From assembly GCF_045348435.1 (NCBI RefSeq), contig NZ_CP157484.1:124001-188000 (forward strand): a stretch of 64,000 nucleotides of DNA, written 5' to 3'. The notes beneath the pieces are model-generated. The model was not told the DNA's origin. It saw nothing but the letters and a program-made list of their open reading frames with translations, and made no database searches. Within the stretch, counting starts at the first letter, position 1, and each line of letters opens with the position of its first letter. Positions 17,605 to 25,196 of the stretch are shown in pieces. A program made the position numbers and the translations under genes. The DNA comes from Alsobacter sp045348435 (GTDB taxonomy: Bacteria > Pseudomonadota > Alphaproteobacteria > Rhizobiales > Beijerinckiaceae).

Positions 17605-18216
17605 CTAAACCGGGAAGCCGTAGCGCCGCAGGTCGAGCGCCAGCTGCTCGGCGGTGGTGAAGTGGACGGCGTGCATGCCGACCGCCCGCGCGCCCTCGAC
17701 GTTCCGGGGGGAGTCGTCGATGAAGAGGCAATCGCCCGCCTCCAGCCCGTTGCGGTCGAGCAGCACGTGGTAGATCGCCGGGTCCGGCTTCAGGAGCTTC
17801 TCCTCGCCCGACACGACCACGTCCCGGAACCCGTCGAGGAAGGGCCAGCGACGGCGCGCGATGGCGAATTTCTCGTGCGAGAAGTTGGTGATCGCCCAGG
17901 TCGGCACGCCGGCCGCCCGCAGCTGTTCCAGCAGCGCCACGCTGCCATGGACGACGCCCGCCACGGTCTCGACCCAGCGCTCGTCGAAGGCGCGGATCTC
18001 GTCGGCGTAGTCGGGGTGCCGCTCGGTGAGCAGCGCCACCGCGTCCGCGAAGGGACGGCCGCGATCCTGCTCGATGTTCCAGTCGGGCGTGCAGACCTCG
18101 CCCAGGAACCACTCCATGCGGTCCTGGTCGGGGATGATCTTGCGGTAGAGATAGCGGGGGTTCCAGTCGAGCAGCACCTCGCCGATGTCGAAGACGGCCT
18201 GGGTGGGGTTCGCCAT
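17605..18216 (-). CDS. HAD-superfamily hydrolase (YihX-like phosphatase)
   Basis: A 203-residue haloacid-dehalogenase-like hydrolase. Motif I is FDIGEVLLDW at 9-18, with nucleophile Asp10 and Gly in place of the usual second Asp-side residue; this is common in the YihX and epoxide-hydrolase N-terminal group. Motif II is ITNFS, motif III includes the Lys of LLKPDPAIY, and motif IV is FIDDSPRNVEGA. The start at 18216 lies 1 bp from the upp stop, so it is the last gene of the uracil cluster. A role in removing phosphate from a URC pathway intermediate is an inference from context; a house-cleaning phosphatase is the alternative. Confidence 0.85.
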   Translation of the reverse strand: MANPTQAVFDIGEVLLDWNPRYLYRKIIPDQDRMEWFLGEVCTPDWNIEQDRGRPFADAVALLTERHPDYADEIRAFDERWVETVAGVVHGSVALLEQLRAAGVPTWAITNFSHEKFAIARRRWPFLDGFRDVVVSGEEKLLKPDPAIYHVLLDRNGLEAGDCLFIDDSPRNVEGARAVGMHAVHFTTAEQLALDLRRYGFPV

Positions 18217-18217
18217 G

Positions 18218-18862
18218 TCAGCGCGTGCCGTACATGCGGTCGCCCGCGTCGCCGAGGCCCGGCACGATATAGCCGTGGTCGTTCAGCTTCTCGTCGATGG
18301 CGGCCGTCCAGACATGCACGTCCGGGTGCGCGCCGGTCAGTCGCGAGATGCCCTCCGGGGCGGCGAGCAGGCACACGAAGCGGATGTCCTTGGCGCCGCG
18401 CTCCTTCAGCCGGTCGATCGCCGCCACGGCGGAGTTCGCCGTCGCCAGCATCGGGTCGACCACGATGACCAGCCGCTCGGCGATGTCCGACGGCGCCTTG
18501 AAATAGTATTCCACCGCGGTCAGCGTCTCCGGGTCGCGGTAGAGCCCGATATGGGCGACGCGGGCCGACGGGACGAGGGTGAGCATGCCGTCCAGGAAGC
18601 CCACTCCGGCCCGCAGGATAGGGGCGAGCACGAGCTTCTTGCCGGAGATCATCGGCGCCATCATCGACGTGATGGGCGTCTCGGTCTCGACGAGTTCGGT
18701 CGGCAGGTCGCGCGTCACCTCATAGGCGAGCAGCATGCCGATCTCGTTCAGGAGCTGCCGGAAGCCCTTGGTCGAGCGCGTCCGGTCGCGCATGAGCGTC
18801 AGCTTGTGCTGGACCAGCGGGTGGGACACGACGGTGACGCCGGGGTGGCTGACGTCCTGCAT
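18218..18862 (-). CDS. upp: Uracil phosphoribosyltransferase
   Basis: Transfers phosphoribosyl from PRPP to uracil, giving UMP. The 214-residue protein has the UPRT signature: PILRAGVGFLDG, the PRPP loop VDPMLATANSAVAAI, and the C-terminal uracil-binding IVPGLGDAGDRMYGTR. The start MQDVSHPGVTVVSHPLVQHK at 18862 fits family N-termini. It lies 71 bp after urc4 and directly before the HAD gene. In the yeast URC pathway a uracil phosphoribosyltransferase (URC6) is one of the required enzymes, so here it may serve catabolism as well as salvage. Confidence 0.95.
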   Translation of the reverse strand: MQDVSHPGVTVVSHPLVQHKLTLMRDRTRSTKGFRQLLNEIGMLLAYEVTRDLPTELVETETPITSMMAPMISGKKLVLAPILRAGVGFLDGMLTLVPSARVAHIGLYRDPETLTAVEYYFKAPSDIAERLVIVVDPMLATANSAVAAIDRLKERGAKDIRFVCLLAAPEGISRLTGAHPDVHVWTAAIDEKLNDHGYIVPGLGDAGDRMYGTR

Positions 18863-18933
18863 TTCGACCTCGATGCGAGCGGGTGGAATCGCGCCAGCAT
18901 ACAGCGGCGCAGGGCGGGGAGAACTGGAGCGCT

Positions 18934-20178
18934 TCAGAAAACCGTTCCGTCGCTGACGACCTGCAGCGGCGGGGACCCGTCGGGCCTCCTCTCCCGGGCG
19001 ATCCTGCGGCCGGCCGCCCAGGCGCCGCCCTCCAGCGCCTTGGCCAGCGGGAACTGCTCGGCGGTGAGGCCCAGCGACGAGCGGACCAGAGCGGCCGTGT
19101 CGTCCAGGAGCGCGACGGTGAGGGCCCGCCATTCCACGATGACCGGAGCGTCGACCGGGTGGGCCGTCCCGGCCAGCGCCGGATCCCGTAGGGCGAGCAC
19201 GCCCGTGTCGATGAAGAGGCCGCCATTGCGGTATTCGGCGAGGCCCGTCAGCGCATCCATGCCCGAGACGCCGATCCCGGCGTCCTGGAGCGGCTCGATG
19301 AGCGAATAGGCCAGCCATTGCGAGAGCTTGTGGAACGGGACCAGGCCCGAGGTCGCGTCGTGGGTGACGAGGCTCGGATGCCGCCAGGTGTCGCCGAGAT
19401 TGACGCCGCCCAGCGTGATCCGGCCAGGCCAGATCGGACCCAGATGGTCCAGGATGGCCCGCAGGATCGCCTCGGCCGGCAGCACGCCGCCCTCGGCCTG
19501 GGCGCAGAGATGGTCGAACAGCCCGCCCGGGCGCGGGTCGTCGTGACGGCCGAACACCTCCGGGGCGGCCGCGACCACCTCGCCCAGCCGCGCCAGCAGC
19601 GAGAGGCGGCCGTCGAGGCCGGTCATCGGGTTCTCGGGGCCGACCTGGAAGGCCCGCGCGACGCCGGCCGGCTCCAGGGCGGCCAGGCGCGCCGCGTCGG
19701 CCCGCAGCGGCTCGTTCGGCCGGGCCGAGAACAGCCCCGCCGAGAACATGTCGAAGCTCGCCACCGCCAGCCCTTCCGAGCGGCTGAAGCTTTCGCCGCT
19801 GGCGTCCTCGCGGTAGCGCCAGCGCGATCCGGCGCCCGCGTCTAGGAGCACGCTCACGATGGCGAGGTCGAACGCCGCCCGGCCCTTGGCGGCGCTGGAC
19901 GGCCATGCGGCGTCACGCGCCAGCGTCCCCCAGCGGTCGAAACCGCCCGCCGCGAAGTGGCGCCAGCGGGCGTGAAGCGGGACCTGGAGGGTCGGATAGT
20001 TGCGCCGGATCGTGGCCGTCACATAGTCGGCGCAGCGGCACAGCTTGCCGGGATCCACCTCGAAATGGGGCAGTTCGCCCGCCACGCCGAGATGGAGGAG
20101 GCGATGCGCCCGCTCGCGGACGGCCTTGGGGGACAGCAGCGTTCGGGCGAGCGCCGCATCCATGTCCTCAGCCCCCAT
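18934..20178 (-). CDS. urc4: URC4/Urg3 family protein (DUF1688), uracil catabolism
   Basis: A 414-residue DUF1688 protein, homologous by recognisable sequence style to yeast Urc4 and Aspergillus UrgC-type proteins needed for growth on uracil as nitrogen source. Features include FEVDPGKLCRCADYV near 42-56, NPMTGLDGRLSLL, PGGLFDHL, and FHKLSQWLAYSLIEPL. The reaction it catalyses was not established as far as I know. The start at 20178 overlaps the urc1 stop (ATGA); a second ATG five codons on is possible. Position next to urc1 and upp is the typical bacterial arrangement. Confidence 0.9.
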   Translation of the reverse strand: MGAEDMDAALARTLLSPKAVRERAHRLLHLGVAGELPHFEVDPGKLCRCADYVTATIRRNYPTLQVPLHARWRHFAAGGFDRWGTLARDAAWPSSAAKGRAAFDLAIVSVLLDAGAGSRWRYREDASGESFSRSEGLAVASFDMFSAGLFSARPNEPLRADAARLAALEPAGVARAFQVGPENPMTGLDGRLSLLARLGEVVAAAPEVFGRHDDPRPGGLFDHLCAQAEGGVLPAEAILRAILDHLGPIWPGRITLGGVNLGDTWRHPSLVTHDATSGLVPFHKLSQWLAYSLIEPLQDAGIGVSGMDALTGLAEYRNGGLFIDTGVLALRDPALAGTAHPVDAPVIVEWRALTVALLDDTAALVRSSLGLTAEQFPLAKALEGGAWAAGRRIARERRPDGSPPLQVVSDGTVF

Positions 20179-21440
20179 CAGTACCGCTCCAGGGGGCGGC
20201 CCACGGTGTCCCGCAGGGCGTCCTGCCCGGGCGCGCCCTTGGGGGCGTAATAGCCGGCGGCCTTCTTGGCCTCCATCTCCACCGAGGCGTCGGGCGGCAC
20301 CAGCTCGTCCGGGATGGGCACCCGCTCGATGATCTCGATGCCCGACCCCGTGATGGCGTCGTGCTTCATGTTCGACATGGAGACGAACCGGTCGATGCGG
20401 GTGATCCCCAGCCAGTGCAGCACGTCCGGCATGAGCTGCTGGAACCGGGCGTCCTGCACGCCGGCCACGCACTCGGTGCGCTCGAAATAGGTCGCCGCCT
20501 GGTCGCCGCCCTCCTGCCGCTTGCGCGCGTTGTAGACGAGGAACTTGGTGACCTCGCCCAGGGCGCGGCCCTCCTTGCGGTTGTAGGCGATCACGCCGAC
20601 GCCGCCCTTCTGGGCCTCGCGGACGCATTCCTCGATGCCGTGCACCAGGTAGGGCCGGCAGGTGCAGATGTCCGAGCCGAAAACGTCCGAGCCGTTGCAC
20701 TCGTCGTGGACCCGGCACGCGATGGTGCGCCGCGGATCGGTCAGGCCGGCGGGGTCGCCCATGATGTAGACCGTCGCGCCCCCGATCGGGGGCAGGAACA
20801 CCGACAGGTCGGGCCGCGTCACCAGCTCCGGGAACATGCCGCCCGTCTGCTCGAAGAGGGTGCGCCGCAGCTTGGTCTCCGAGACGTCGAAGCGCTCCGC
20901 CACCCCGGGCAGGTGCCAGACGGGGTCGATGGCGATCTTGGTCACCGAGATGTCGCCGCTCGGCAGGAGCACGCTGGCGTCGGCCTTCAGCCTGCCGGTC
21001 GCCAGCGAGGCGACGATCTCCGGCATGTTGAGCCTCGCCTTGGTCACCGCGATGCTGGGCCGGATGTCGACGCCCTGGGCGATCTCGGTCCCGAACGCCT
21101 CCCCGGTCATCGCCCCCCAGGGGTCGAGCGACACGATCTTGCCGGGCTGTCCCCATTGGGGGTTCGGCCCGATCCCGACCACCGGATGCGTGTTGGTGAG
21201 GTCCGGCCGGATCAGCGGGTTGAGCGCTCCGGACGAGACCGCGAGCGCCCGGTAAAGCGAATACGCCCCGCCATGGGCCCCAATGACGTTGCGGTCCGCC
21301 GGATTGGTCACCGACCCGATCACCGGGCCGCGCTCCGCCGGGGTCGCCGCGCCCCAGCGGATCGGAAACCGCGCCGCGCCGGTGCCTGGCTCGGGGTGCG
21401 AGGTCAGCCGGATGTGAGTGCTTCGGTTGTCCGTGCTCAT
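20178..21440 (-). CDS. urc1: URC1-type GTP cyclohydrolase II homologue
   Basis: A 420-residue GTP cyclohydrolase II-like enzyme of the uracil catabolism (URC) branch, not the riboflavin RibA. The zinc ligands are intact: C-x10-C-x-C in HDECNGSDVFGSDICTCRPY. The RibA catalytic region appears as YNRKEGRALGEVTKF. It has a 200-residue N-terminal extension absent from RibA, beginning MSTDNRSTHIRLTSHPEPG and including NPADRNVIGAHGG. This is the hallmark of the URC1 group. In yeast the URC1 homologue is required for uracil breakdown, with ribosylurea reported among intermediates. It heads the cluster urc1-urc4-upp-HAD. Confidence 0.9.
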   Translation of the reverse strand: MSTDNRSTHIRLTSHPEPGTGAARFPIRWGAATPAERGPVIGSVTNPADRNVIGAHGGAYSLYRALAVSSGALNPLIRPDLTNTHPVVGIGPNPQWGQPGKIVSLDPWGAMTGEAFGTEIAQGVDIRPSIAVTKARLNMPEIVASLATGRLKADASVLLPSGDISVTKIAIDPVWHLPGVAERFDVSETKLRRTLFEQTGGMFPELVTRPDLSVFLPPIGGATVYIMGDPAGLTDPRRTIACRVHDECNGSDVFGSDICTCRPYLVHGIEECVREAQKGGVGVIAYNRKEGRALGEVTKFLVYNARKRQEGGDQAATYFERTECVAGVQDARFQQLMPDVLHWLGITRIDRFVSMSNMKHDAITGSGIEIIERVPIPDELVPPDASVEMEAKKAAGYYAPKGAPGQDALRDTVGRPLERY

Positions 21441-21515
21441 GGCGGTCCTTTGCGACCCTGCAAAACGCCGAGGACCCTCGCGGCCGTCGCCGGAGGGGCC
21501 CGCATCGCACAGTCA

Positions 21516-21551
21516 TGGTTACGCCAGCTTTCGGGAACGTCAACGCTGACG
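21516..21551 (-). promoter_or_regulatory. Candidate promoter and operator of the urc operon
   Basis: Read on the minus strand, TTGACG (21543-21538) is followed after 16 bp by TAACCA (21521-21516), a plausible promoter about 75 bp upstream of the urc1 start. The inverted repeat CGTCA-ACGC-TGACG at 21538-21551 overlaps the -35 box. It is a candidate operator for a uracil-responsive repressor. The match is by eye only. Confidence 0.35.
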
Positions 21552-21584
21552 CTCATGGCGCAAAACCGTCCGCGCCGGAGCGCG

Positions 21585-22811
21585 TCAGATCCAGCTCTCT
21601 CCCGGCGCGTGGGCCGGCAGGCCGAGATGGCGAGCGACCGTCTCGCCGATGTCGGCCAGGGTTTGGCGCCGCCCGAGGCTGCGCGGCTGCAAGCCCGGCC
21701 CGAAAGCCAGGATCGGCGTGTGCTCGCGCGTGTGGTCCGTGCCCCGCCATGTGGGATCGTTGCCGTGATCCGCCGTGAGGACGACGAGATCGCCCGGCCG
21801 CAGCAGGCGCTCCAACTCCGGCAACCGCCGGTCGAAGGCCTCCAGCGCCGCCGCGTAGCCGGCCACGTCGCGGCGATGGCCGAACTCGGTGTCGAAATCG
21901 ACGAAATTGGCGAACAGGAAGCCGCCGGGGGCGAGCGCCCGCGCCTCGTCCAGCATGGCGTCGAAAAGGGCCATGTTGCCGGCGGCCTTCACCTCGCGGC
22001 CCGTGCACCGGTGAGCGAAGATGTCGCCGATCTTGCCCACCGTGACGACGGCCCGGCCCGCGGCCACGGCCCGGTCCAGGATCGTGCCGGCGGGGGGCGG
22101 AATCGCGAAGTCCTTGCGGTTCGGGGTGCGGGTGAAGCCGGTTTCCGGCGCGCCCAGGAAGGGCCGGGCGATCACGCGGCCGATGCGCAGCGGATCGCAC
22201 AGGCGCCGGCCGATCCGGCACAGGGCGTAGAGCCGCTCCAGGCCGAAGCTCTCCTCATGGGCGGCGATCTGGAGCACGGAGTCGACGGAGGTGTAGCAGA
22301 TGGGCTTTCCGGTCCGCAGATGCTCGGCGCCGAACTCGTCGATCACCTCGGTCCCGGAGGCATGCTTGTCGGCCAGGATGCCGGGCAGGCCGCCTTCGCG
22401 GATGAGCGCCGCCGTGAGGTCCGGCGGAAAGCTCGGCTGCGTGGCCGGGAAGTAGCCCCATTCGAAATCCACCGGCGTTCCGGCGATCTCCCAGTGGCCG
22501 GACGGCGTGTCCTTGCCCCGCGACGTCTCGACCCCGAAGCCCCACTGTCCGCGCGGCGCGCCGGAGCCGCCGAGGTCGAGCGGCGCGCCGCCGGTCGAGG
22601 CCTGCCCGGCGAGCCCCAGGCCGAGGCCCGCCATGAAGGGCAGCCGCAGCGGGCCGGAGCGCAGCCCGCCTCGGTCGCCCTCCCGGCGCGCGCAGGCGGC
22701 GGCGATATGGCCCAGGGTGTCGGCCCCCTCGTCCCCATAGGCGCGGGCGTCTTCCGCGCCGCCGCAGCCGAAGGAGTCGAGCACGATGACGAAGGCGCGC
22801 CCGCCGCTCAT
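21585..22811 (-). CDS. deoB: Phosphopentomutase DeoB
   Basis: Interconverts (deoxy)ribose-1-phosphate and (deoxy)ribose-5-phosphate, linking nucleoside phosphorylases to DeoC and the pentose phosphate pathway. The 408-residue protein (E. coli 407) is of the alkaline-phosphatase fold with two metals. The N-terminal metal site is VIVLDSFGCGGAEDA with Asp12, then GADTLGH; the C-terminal site is LTADHGNDPTWRGTDHTREH. Its start overlaps the yejF stop by 4 bp (ATGA), so it is co-transcribed with the peptide transporter although functionally tied to the deo genes 14 kb away. Confidence 0.95.
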   Translation of the reverse strand: MSGGRAFVIVLDSFGCGGAEDARAYGDEGADTLGHIAAACARREGDRGGLRSGPLRLPFMAGLGLGLAGQASTGGAPLDLGGSGAPRGQWGFGVETSRGKDTPSGHWEIAGTPVDFEWGYFPATQPSFPPDLTAALIREGGLPGILADKHASGTEVIDEFGAEHLRTGKPICYTSVDSVLQIAAHEESFGLERLYALCRIGRRLCDPLRIGRVIARPFLGAPETGFTRTPNRKDFAIPPPAGTILDRAVAAGRAVVTVGKIGDIFAHRCTGREVKAAGNMALFDAMLDEARALAPGGFLFANFVDFDTEFGHRRDVAGYAAALEAFDRRLPELERLLRPGDLVVLTADHGNDPTWRGTDHTREHTPILAFGPGLQPRSLGRRQTLADIGETVARHLGLPAHAPGESWI

Positions 22812-24439
22812 TCGCGGACCACGCCGACATCCGCGGTCTCGAGGTCGAAGGCGGCGGCGAACAGCGCGCGCGTGTAGTCGGTCCGGGGGCGCGCGAACAG
22901 CTCCGCCGCGGGCCCCTGTTCGACGACCTTGCCGTTCTGCATCACGATCACCTCGTTGGCCAGGGCTCGGACGACTTTGAGGTCATGGCTGATGAACATG
23001 TAGGCGAGGTTTCGGCGCTGCTGAAGATCGCGCAGAAGGTCCACGATCTGCGCCTGGACCGACATGTCCAGCGCCGATGTCGGCTCGTCGAGCACGACGA
23101 ATTTCGGCTCCAGCGCCATGGCCCGCGCGATGGCGATGCGCTGGCGCTGCCCGCCCGAGAACTCGTGCGGGTAGCGGTCCATGGCGGCGGGATCGAGCCC
23201 GACATCCAGGAGGGCGCGGGCGATGACCTCCCGCCGGGCCTCGTAGGAGAGCCCGCGTTCGAGCGCGTCCAGCCCCTCCCCGACGATGTCGGCGACGGAC
23301 AGGCGCGGCGACAGGGACCCGTAAGGGTCCTGGAACACGATCTGCAGGTCGCGCCGGAGCGGGCGCATGTCCTTGGAGCCGAGCCCGTCGAGGCGCCGGC
23401 CGAGATAGACGATCGGTCCCTGCGACGAGATGAGCCGCAGCATCGCCAGACCGAGCGTCGTCTTGCCGGATCCCGATTCGCCCACGACCCCGACCGTTTC
23501 GCCCTGGCGCACTGCGATCGTGATGCCGTCGACGGCCTTCACATGGCTGACGACCTTTTTGAAGAAGCCCTGCCGGATCGGAAACCAGACCTTCAGGTCC
23601 TCCGCGCCGACGATCACGGGCGCATCGGCCTTCGGCGCCGGCGGGCGCCCCTTCGGCTCCGCCGCCAGGAGCTTGCGCGTATAGGCGTGCTGCGGGTCCT
23701 CGAACACCTCGCGCACGGGTCCCGTCTCGACGATCCGCCCGTTCGTCATCACGCAGACACGGTCGGCGATCTTGCGCACGATGCCGAGGTCGTGGGTGAT
23801 GAACAGCATCGCCATGCCGTGATCGGCCTTGAGGCGGGCGAGCAGCTTCAGGATCTGCGCCTGGACGGTGACGTCCAGCGCGGTCGTGGGCTCGTCCGCG
23901 ATGAGGAGATCGGGCTCGTTCGCGAGCGCCATGGCGATCATGACGCGCTGGCGCTGCCCGCCCGACAGCTCGTGCGGATAGGCCCCGAGCCGCCCCTCCG
24001 GGTCACGGATGCCGACCTGCTTCAGAAGCTCGATCGTCCTCGCCCGGGCGGACGCGCCCGAAAGGCCCTTGTGCAGCGAGAGGATCTCGCCCACCTGCCG
24101 CTCGATCGGATGGAGCGGGTTGAGCGACGTCATCGGCTCCTGGAACACCATCGTGACGGCGTTGCCGCGCACCTTGCGCAAGTCGTCCTCGGACGCGCGC
24201 AAGAGGTCGCGGCCCTTGAACAGGATCTCGCCCGAGGGATGCGACGCCGGCGGATAGCTCAGCAGCTTGAGGATCGAGAGCGCGCTGACGGACTTGCCGG
24301 AGCCTGACTCGCCGACCAGCGCCACGGTTTCCCCCGCGCCGACGTCGAACGAGACGTGGTCCACCGCCGTGGTGGTCTTGCCGCCCTGGCGGAAGACGAC
24401 CGAGAGGTCGCGGACCGAGAGAAGGGGGGAGGGGGTCAC
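22808..24439 (-). CDS. yejF: Peptide ABC transporter ATPase YejF (double domain)
   Basis: A 543-residue ATPase with two complete nucleotide-binding domains, as in YejF of the YejABEF importer. Domain 1 has GESGSGKS and SGGQRQRVMIAMAL, then LLIADEPTTALDV. Domain 2 has GESGSGKTTLG, SGGQRQRIAIARAMAL and FVVLDEPTSALDM. A GTG at 24439, overlapping the PIN-gene stop (GTGA), is taken as the start since homology begins at LLSVRDLSVVF. No clear ribosome-binding site precedes it, so translation probably depends on coupling to the toxin gene. The known substrates of the system are oligopeptides including microcin C. Confidence 0.93.
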   Translation of the reverse strand: MTPSPLLSVRDLSVVFRQGGKTTTAVDHVSFDVGAGETVALVGESGSGKSVSALSILKLLSYPPASHPSGEILFKGRDLLRASEDDLRKVRGNAVTMVFQEPMTSLNPLHPIERQVGEILSLHKGLSGASARARTIELLKQVGIRDPEGRLGAYPHELSGGQRQRVMIAMALANEPDLLIADEPTTALDVTVQAQILKLLARLKADHGMAMLFITHDLGIVRKIADRVCVMTNGRIVETGPVREVFEDPQHAYTRKLLAAEPKGRPPAPKADAPVIVGAEDLKVWFPIRQGFFKKVVSHVKAVDGITIAVRQGETVGVVGESGSGKTTLGLAMLRLISSQGPIVYLGRRLDGLGSKDMRPLRRDLQIVFQDPYGSLSPRLSVADIVGEGLDALERGLSYEARREVIARALLDVGLDPAAMDRYPHEFSGGQRQRIAIARAMALEPKFVVLDEPTSALDMSVQAQIVDLLRDLQQRRNLAYMFISHDLKVVRALANEVIVMQNGKVVEQGPAAELFARPRTDYTRALFAAAFDLETADVGVVRE

Positions 24440-24918
24440 AGGAGAGCCTGCACGAAGCGCAAAGCCTGGTCGTCGTGAGGCATCACAGAAATAGGTTCCG
24501 GCATGCGAATCCGTAGATCGTTGGTCAATACGGCGGCGCACCCTTCGGTCAGCGCCGAGGCTGCGTGATTGGCGTCGATCGCCCTTTTCAGGAGAGGGTC
24601 CGACCCGTCCTTCAACTGAACGCGTTCGCGGTATTCGACAGCCGCATAGATGACGGACCGTGTGACCGGGACGAGGCCGAAATAGCCATTCAGCACCAGC
24701 AAATCGAGATAGCGCCGATGAAGGGCTGCGCCACCGCTTCGCTTCGCTCTCGCAAGGACTTCCAGAAGCGTGACCTCGCTCGTAACCCCGTGACCCCGAT
24801 GGCGGCGCAGAAGATCCAAGATGGAGATCGCCGGTTTCGCGATCTCTCCCGTGCCCTCCAAGGCGTAGATGAAGACATTCGCGTCCAGATAGACGCGCGG
24901 GGAGGACTCAGCGATCAT
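24436..24918 (-). CDS. PIN-domain toxin (VapC-like)
   Basis: A 160-residue PIN-domain protein, expected to be a Mg-dependent ribonuclease toxin of a type II toxin-antitoxin pair. The acidic active site is visible: Asp13 in YLDANVFIYAL, Glu49 region in TSEVTLLEVLA, Asp115 in RAIDANHAASAL, and Asp133 region in VLTNDLRIR. It overlaps the antitoxin gene by 11 bp upstream and yejF by 4 bp downstream. The pair splits the yej operon between yejE and yejF. Base composition is slightly lower in GC than its neighbours. Confidence 0.88.
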   Translation of the reverse strand: MIAESSPRVYLDANVFIYALEGTGEIAKPAISILDLLRRHRGHGVTSEVTLLEVLARAKRSGGAALHRRYLDLLVLNGYFGLVPVTRSVIYAAVEYRERVQLKDGSDPLLKRAIDANHAASALTEGCAAVLTNDLRIRMPEPISVMPHDDQALRFVQALL

Positions 24919-25165
24919 CGTCCCGACCTTCCCGGATCTCGGCCATGATCTCTTCTGCCGAGCGGAAAGGAGGGCGGCGCTGCGCGAAGATTTCCTCGAA
25001 GCTCATCACGTGGTCACGCTCCCGCGTGCGCAAATCGTCTGCGCTCGTGGCGTCCGGCTCCGTGATCTCAATCGTGACCGTGACCTCGCGCGCATCCGCG
25101 AACTCCTGCCGAAGGTCATCCGGCAGATTGCTGACGGGGTAATGGCGCCGGACGATCTTGTTCAT
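24908..25165 (-). CDS. Antitoxin partner of the PIN toxin
   Basis: An 85-residue acidic protein starting MNKIVRRHYPVSNLPDDLRQ. The N-terminal part reads like a short DNA-binding strand-helix segment (IVRRHYPVSNLPDDLR). The C-terminal tail, SAEEIMAEIREGRDDDR, is the amphipathic charged type that wraps PIN toxins. The ATG at 25165 is preferred over an upstream start that would run into the yejE end. Its stop overlaps the toxin gene, the normal antitoxin-first order. The family is assigned from the arrangement more than from sequence. Confidence 0.78.
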   Translation of the reverse strand: MNKIVRRHYPVSNLPDDLRQEFADAREVTVTIEITEPDATSADDLRTRERDHVMSFEEIFAQRRPPFRSAEEIMAEIREGRDDDR

Positions 25166-25196
25166 GCTTGTCTCCCAGCCGGAGTTTACCAGCCCC

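Noticed and set aside
20178..21440. Annotation of this gene as riboflavin RibA (GTP cyclohydrolase II)
   Set aside because: The long N-terminal extension and the neighbours urc4 and upp place it in the URC1 group rather than riboflavin synthesis.
19905..22877. 990-codon plus-strand reading frame
   Set aside because: It lies opposite urc1, urc4 and deoB, is rich in Arg, Gly, His and Asp, and resembles no protein; the minus-strand genes carry full family motifs.
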